Shown here: positions 4,746 to 7,383 of the stretch, in pieces
How the letters are laid out: each line of letters starts with the position of its first letter
Position numbering within the stretch: the stretch's first letter is position 1
The notes under the pieces: model-generated
Databases searched by the model: none
Told to the model about the DNA's origin: nothing
The model's input: the letters and a program-made list of their open reading frames with translations, nothing else
Made by a program: the position numbers and the translations under genes
Source: Candidatus Saccharimonadota bacterium
GTDB lineage: Bacteria; Patescibacteriota; Saccharimonadia; Saccharimonadales; UBA4665
Assembly: GCA_027314795.1 (NCBI GenBank)
Contig: DAHVAE010000035.1
Span: 1 to 7,383 of the forward strand
Length of the DNA: 7,383 bases
Reading direction: 5' to 3'

Positions 4746-4984
4746 CTATTCAAATCGTGCATCTTCAGGTTTAGTTATACGGCTCAGAAAAGGAAGTGTG
4801 ATCAAAACAAGTATTAGAGCAACAACTAAATTCTTGACTGAGCAAATAGAGCTTTCGCACTTGCCATCGACTCAGGGTCAATAGCAAGAGTCGAAGTTCG
4901 AAAATCGGGCCATGCTCGCCCAATTCTACCTCTCGTTAATCTTTTACCAGTCTGTATGGATGCTAGAGCCTGAATAATTAATGG
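4746..4984 (-). pseudogene. decayed membrane-protein remnant with a frameshift
   Basis: Two overlapping minus-strand frames together read like the C-terminal end of one protein. The first (4984-4829, stop TAG 4828-4826) has LTRGRIGRAWPDFRTSTLA, then IDPESMASAKALFAQSRI. A second frame then continues as SVKNLVVALILVLITLPF, then LSRITKPEDARFE, and stops at 4748-4746. The second part has an obvious transmembrane helix followed by a charged tail. No start codon context exists, and the first frame is closed upstream by a TAG at 4987-4985, next to the permease stop. Its first half resembles the remnant at 1360-1464. The family is not recognised. Together with the 77-bp repeat it accounts for most of the stretch between 4571 and 4993; nothing else is visible there. 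Confidence 0.5.
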
Positions 4985-4993
4985 CTAATTCAC

Positions 4994-5785
4994 TCAGCCG
5001 AGATCACGTTTGCGAAAGCTTAGCCAACTAATCAACATACAGCCGGCCGTGAAAAGAGCAAAGAACAATATGGATGACCAATCAAAAGTGCCACGCAAAA
5101 TATCTGCTGAGTGGTAATAATGATATGGGAAAATGAGACTTGGGATTTTGAGCCAATGAACTGTGCTGGCCAGTGAACCAAAAATATAACCACCCAATGC
5201 ATAGACTACGGCTATACCTAAAGCTGCCGCGCGCCCGCGTCCCGTTGCAGCCAGCAAAAACGCCACGACGCTAAAAGTAAGAACTAACATAAAACAGCTG
5301 AAACAGGCTGCAAGAATATTCCCAGCCGAAACGCCTATATGAACTAACTGAGCCATTGCCACTAACGCAGCGGTGCCAACACTAGTGACAATAAGGATAA
5401 TTAATCCGCCTGCAAGAGACTTAGACAGCAAGAGCCTGGTTCTAGAAATCGGTCGTGACAAAAGGGCCTCAATGGTACCCTCTGTTTCGTCACGACCAAT
5501 CAGGCTACCACCCAAACCAATTCCCAAAATTATCAATAATAGAGGCAGCATCAAATAAATAAGCTGGCTGTTTAAGTAGCCGACTGGCGAAAAGAAATCA
5601 GTGCCGCCAAACAAAGCAAGAGTACTATTACTCAGCCCCCCAAAACTCTTATTGAGCGAAGCTGCCTGGTTGTGGACAGTAGGATAAAATGCCAGCGTTA
5701 CCAGCACCAAGCTAGCCACTCCGATACTCCACCAGAGTGTGCTCCATCGGCGCTGCCAGAGTGTCCACTTCACGACACTAAACAT
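4994..5785 (-). CDS. ABC-2 type exporter permease (263 aa)
   Basis: This is the membrane subunit of the exporter whose ATPase is encoded just upstream. About six hydrophobic segments are visible: near residues 15-33, 72-96, 120-142, 148-175, 180-200 and 236-256. Between the second and third lies GRDETEGTIEALLSRPISRT, the cytoplasmic coupling helix block typical of ABC-2 permeases of the BcrB/NosY kind. ATG 5785 (MFSVVKWTLWQRR) is chosen over an ATG at 5830. It has a Shine-Dalgarno GAGGGG at 5798-5793, seven bases upstream, and overlaps the ATPase stop by 8 bp, as expected for translational coupling. The longer start would add a polar 15-residue extension inside the ATPase gene. The substrate is unknown: peptide, antibiotic or lipid are all possible. 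Confidence 0.88.
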   Translation of the reverse strand: MFSVVKWTLWQRRWSTLWWSIGVASLVLVTLAFYPTVHNQAASLNKSFGGLSNSTLALFGGTDFFSPVGYLNSQLIYLMLPLLLIILGIGLGGSLIGRDETEGTIEALLSRPISRTRLLLSKSLAGGLIILIVTSVGTAALVAMAQLVHIGVSAGNILAACFSCFMLVLTFSVVAFLLAATGRGRAAALGIAVVYALGGYIFGSLASTVHWLKIPSLIFPYHYYHSADILRGTFDWSSILFFALFTAGCMLISWLSFRKRDLG

Positions 5786-6701
5786 CTTGCTTCCCCTCGG
5801 CTTGGTAGTAATGCATAAAGACCTCCTCAAGATCTAACGCTCTAGTGTCGACTTTAGTAACGGTGTGCTTCGCCAGTAGCGCAAACAGTGGTGAAAGTTC
5901 GCCATGCACGTGCAGCGTAACACTGTGGACATCGTTTTGAGTAACCTTTTGAACGCCTGATAATTGCTTCAGCATAGTAACAGGAGCAGCCTCTTTGAAT
6001 GTGATATCGAAGGTTTGGGTAGCCTCCTGAGCCATATCTGCAATATTTCGCTCTATGATCAATTTACCGTCTCGAATAATGCCGACCCGGTTGCATACCT
6101 TCTGGACTTCACCCAGAATATGACTGCTCATGAAGATTGCTGCGCCGCGATCTTTGGCCTCAGTGATTAATTCATAGAACACTTCTTGCATGAGTGGATC
6201 TAGGCCGCTGCTGGGCTCATCTAAAATCATGACTCTTGGCTGATGCATGAAAGCTTGAATGATAGATATTTTTTGCCTATTACCACGAGAAAGTTCGCCA
6301 AGCGGCTTTTTGAGGTTAGCCTGCAGCCTTTTGGTCAGCTCCTGCTTGTATGCCTTGCTGGCTGGTGGCTGCAGCTCGCCAAGATAGTCTAAGTACTGTT
6401 GGCCAGTCATTTTCAAGTACACTGCGCCGTCACCGGACAAATAGCCGATTTCTTGCCGGACAGCAACAGCATCTTTGACAATGTCATGACCAAGGATCGA
6501 CGCGCTGCCGTTAGTCGGTTGTAGAAAATTCAATAGTGTTCGGATCGTAGTAGACTTACCGGCACCGTTTGGTCCCAAAAAACCATACACTTCACCAGCA
6601 TCAACATATAGTGACAGATTATGGAGTGCGAATGTTCCAGAGCGACGATATTTTTTAGAAAGTTTGCTGATTGCTATTGCATGATCCATTACGTTTATCA
6701 T
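5778..6701 (-). CDS. ABC-2 type exporter ATP-binding subunit (307 aa)
   Basis: This nucleotide-binding subunit powers the adjacent permease. Numbered from ATG 6701: Walker A GPNGAGKST (43-51), ABC signature LSRGN (137-141, a variant of LSGGQ), Walker B VMILDEP (157-163), D-loop SGLDP and switch His in SSH (192-194). The Q-loop region reads IGYLSGDGAVY, with no Gln at the usual place, a substitution seen in other ABC-2 exporters. Residues from about 205 form the regulatory C-terminal domain found in BcrA/CcmA-like exporters (THxSVTLHVHGEL-like strands, then LEEVFMHYY). ATG 6701 is preferred because a TGTAAT box ends 5 bp upstream; ATG 6689 (MDHAIAI) is also credible, and the upstream TTG 6707 is unlikely. 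Codons look more GC-rich than in neighbouring genes. Confidence 0.9.
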   Translation of the reverse strand: MINVMDHAIAISKLSKKYRRSGTFALHNLSLYVDAGEVYGFLGPNGAGKSTTIRTLLNFLQPTNGSASILGHDIVKDAVAVRQEIGYLSGDGAVYLKMTGQQYLDYLGELQPPASKAYKQELTKRLQANLKKPLGELSRGNRQKISIIQAFMHQPRVMILDEPSSGLDPLMQEVFYELITEAKDRGAAIFMSSHILGEVQKVCNRVGIIRDGKLIIERNIADMAQEATQTFDITFKEAAPVTMLKQLSGVQKVTQNDVHSVTLHVHGELSPLFALLAKHTVTKVDTRALDLEEVFMHYYQAEGKQDV

Positions 6702-6706
6702 AAGCA

Positions 6707-6735
6707 ATTACACACCTGAGGGCAAATTACAGAAT
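6707..6735 (-). promoter_or_regulatory. weak promoter of the ABC exporter operon
   Basis: On the minus strand TGTAAT (6712-6707) ends 5 bp before ATG 6701. The position expected for -35 (about 6735-6729) reads ATTCTGT and matches poorly. It is accepted mainly because the -10-to-ATG distance equals that of the other genes here. Confidence 0.4.
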
Positions 6736-6758
6736 GACGATACTCCTGGTTGTATTGG

Positions 6759-6765
6759 CCAGCCT
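6759..6765 (+). other. boundary site 6a (TATTGGCCAGCCT)
   Basis: The word is CCAGCCT, preceded by TATTGG, which parallels TAATGG at 6854-6859. It lies 58 bp upstream of the exporter's ATG, outside its promoter, and 101 bp before the next full site. This is a variant copy. Confidence 0.3.
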
Positions 6766-6807
6766 GACGGATGTTAACTACATAAGCCAACCTGCCCCAA
6801 GTCATCA

Positions 6808-6834
6808 ACTGATGTTAGTGATGATTTCATCAGT
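6808..6834. repeat. inverted repeat between sites 6a and 6b
   Basis: ACTGATG (6808-6814) and CATCAGT (6828-6834) are exact 7-bp inverted arms around 13 nt. The arms lie in a 101-bp segment without any gene, between two boundary-type sites. No T-run follows, so this is not an obvious terminator. Confidence 0.5.
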
Positions 6835-6839
6835 AAGTT

Positions 6840-6866
6840 TCTAACGTGGAACATAATGGCCAGCCA
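6840..6866 (+). other. boundary site 6b (TCTAACGTGG-AACATAAT-GG-CCAGCCA)
   Basis: Shares the AACATAAT-NN-CCAGC core and the TAAC four bases upstream of it with the sites at 436 and 7289. It lies 5 bp before the -35 box of the 109-aa gene, so it marks that module's left border. Confidence 0.55.
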
Positions 6867-6871
6867 GGGCC

Positions 6872-6899
6872 TTGACGAATTATTATCTCATGCTAAAGT
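6872..6899 (+). promoter_or_regulatory. promoter of the 109-aa gene
   Basis: TTGACG at 6872-6877 (5 of 6), a 16-bp spacer and TAAAGT at 6894-6899 (4 of 6). The -10 box ends 6 bp before the ATG at 6906, again predicting a leaderless transcript. Confidence 0.65.
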
Positions 6900-6905
6900 A
6901 TCTGT

Positions 6906-7235
6906 ATGTCTTCGGAACAACACGCTGGAAATAAACGTTTACCTACTTTGAACGAACGTGTAGCAATTCGTGATCGTGAACGTGTAGCTAAAAGCGCTGA
7001 AGAACATGCTAGTTTAATTGATGTACTAACTCATGGCGCACATTTATTGTTGGAACATTCGGATAGCAATGAATTTATCTCAGCAATGGCAAAGGACCTT
7101 GGCAAGGAGGTCACGGAAGATACAATTCATGAAGCAAGAGCATTAGGTACTGAGTTAGCTCAAAGAGAAAGAGGGATTGCAGAAGCTGCAGCGTCGGGAG
7201 CCGATTTAATACTACAGTTCGGGCTACCAAACTAA
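6906..7235 (+). CDS. unrecognised helical protein (109 aa)
   Basis: I do not recognise this family. The protein is soluble-looking, rich in Ala, Glu, Leu and Arg, without Cys or Trp and without membrane segments. It has a basic, polar N-terminus (NERVAIRDRERVAKSAEEHA) followed by amphipathic helices: about residues 35-50 (SLIDVLTHGAHLLLEH), 54-67 and 74-103 (HEARALGTELAQRERGIAEA and onward). A short hydrophobic end, LILQFGLPN, follows. A helical bundle or a small partner protein is plausible, and an antitoxin-like or phage-like origin cannot be excluded. It has its own promoter with the -10 box 6 bp upstream of the ATG and no Shine-Dalgarno. It is the only gene between boundary sites 6b and 7, about 449 bp apart, like a single-gene cassette. 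Confidence 0.6.
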   Translation: MSSEQHAGNKRLPTLNERVAIRDRERVAKSAEEHASLIDVLTHGAHLLLEHSDSNEFISAMAKDLGKEVTEDTIHEARALGTELAQRERGIAEAAASGADLILQFGLPN

Positions 7236-7288
7236 CAGATAATAATTTAGGTTTCTAGGTTTTACTTCAAATTTACCATCAATATAGT

Positions 7289-7315
7289 TTTAACACTGAA
7301 CATAATCCCCAGCCA
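7289..7315 (+). other. boundary site 7 (TTTAACACTG-AACATAAT-CC-CCAGCCA)
   Basis: Its first 18 bases are identical to 436-453, and the CCAGCCA end matches site 5. It follows the 109-aa gene by about 54 bp. From its CCCCAGCCA onward the sequence is the second copy of the 77-bp repeat. Confidence 0.55.
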
Positions 7316-7383
7316 AAGCTAACTACAGCACCTAAGTCCGTAAAGTCCAGACTTCCCGAATTCGAACATAAGATAAAAAGGTA
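7307..7383 (+). repeat. 77-bp exact direct repeat, copy 2, cut by the window end
   Basis: Identical to 4596-4672. The left edge of identity is at 7307; one base further left the copies differ (T against G). The right edge is the window end, so full length is unknown. The next module would therefore begin with the same sequence as the exporter module. Confidence 0.9.

Noticed and set aside
4985..5021. Terminator after the permease
   Set aside because: A GGCT/AGCC stem can be drawn on the minus strand but is only 4-5 bp and is followed by a mixed AT stretch without a real T-run.
5786..5830. Longer permease start at ATG 5830
   Set aside because: It would add a polar 15-residue extension overlapping the ATPase gene. 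ATG 5785 has a Shine-Dalgarno and the usual short overlap.
5373..6170. Plus-strand open frames opposite the ABC exporter genes
   Set aside because: They lie antisense to genes with unmistakable ABC motifs and show no initiation signals.
394..7383. Classical integron attC sites
   Set aside because: GTTTAAC at 434-440 fits RYYYAAC, but no partnered GTTRRRY lies at a suitable distance, and the other sites lack the pair on either strand. No integrase gene is present.

Overview
The window reads as a bacterial accessory region. It is AT-rich except for the visibly more GC-rich ABC-transporter segment, and it uses the standard code (TGG for Trp, TGA as a stop). The likely owner is a small-genome Patescibacteria/CPR organism, perhaps Saccharibacteria. 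The reasons are the apparently leaderless first genes, a divergent PgeF-like protein and a winged-helix/ComF-type protein. This is an inference of moderate-to-low confidence, because no phylogenetic marker is present.

Layout from left to right: a possible minus-strand gene fragment runs off the left edge (1-52). A small membrane-type ORF follows (157-393), then a frameshifted PgeF/laccase-domain gene on the minus strand (552-1294) and a decayed minus-strand coding remnant (1360-1464). Next is a winged-helix plus ComF-like phosphoribosyltransferase protein (1506-2489) with a palindromic operator over its promoter. A complete 1504-bp DDE insertion sequence (2517-4020) carries a 16-bp target duplication. 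After it come a RelB/RelE-type toxin-antitoxin pair (4071-4570), a decayed membrane-protein remnant (4746-4984), a two-gene ABC-2 exporter on the minus strand (4994-6701) and an unrecognised 109-aa ORF (6906-7235).

The most unusual feature is the punctuation. The word CCAGCCA, or a one-base variant, lies at nearly every gene-module boundary (112, 456, 1440, 2501, 4598, 6759, 6860, 7309), always on the plus strand whichever way the genes point. Two of these sites, flanking the toxin-antitoxin module, match the 3' quarter of a tRNA-Gln (half T-loop, T-stem strand, acceptor strand, discriminator G, CCA) at exact tRNA spacing. Three others share a different upstream block, TTTAACACTGAACATAAT. The segments between sites are about 0.1-2.2 kb, and most carry one gene or operon with its own promoter. 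This looks like an integron-like cassette array whose recombination site resembles a tRNA 3' end. No recombinase lies in the window and no classical attC pair was found, so the array is a hypothesis.

The first gene of nearly every module has a sigma70-like promoter whose -10 box ends only 5-7 nt before the start codon, which predicts leaderless mRNAs. The transposase and the second exporter gene have Shine-Dalgarno sequences instead. The last 77 bases of the window exactly repeat 4596-4672, which may mark a real repeat, a duplicated cassette or an assembly breakpoint.
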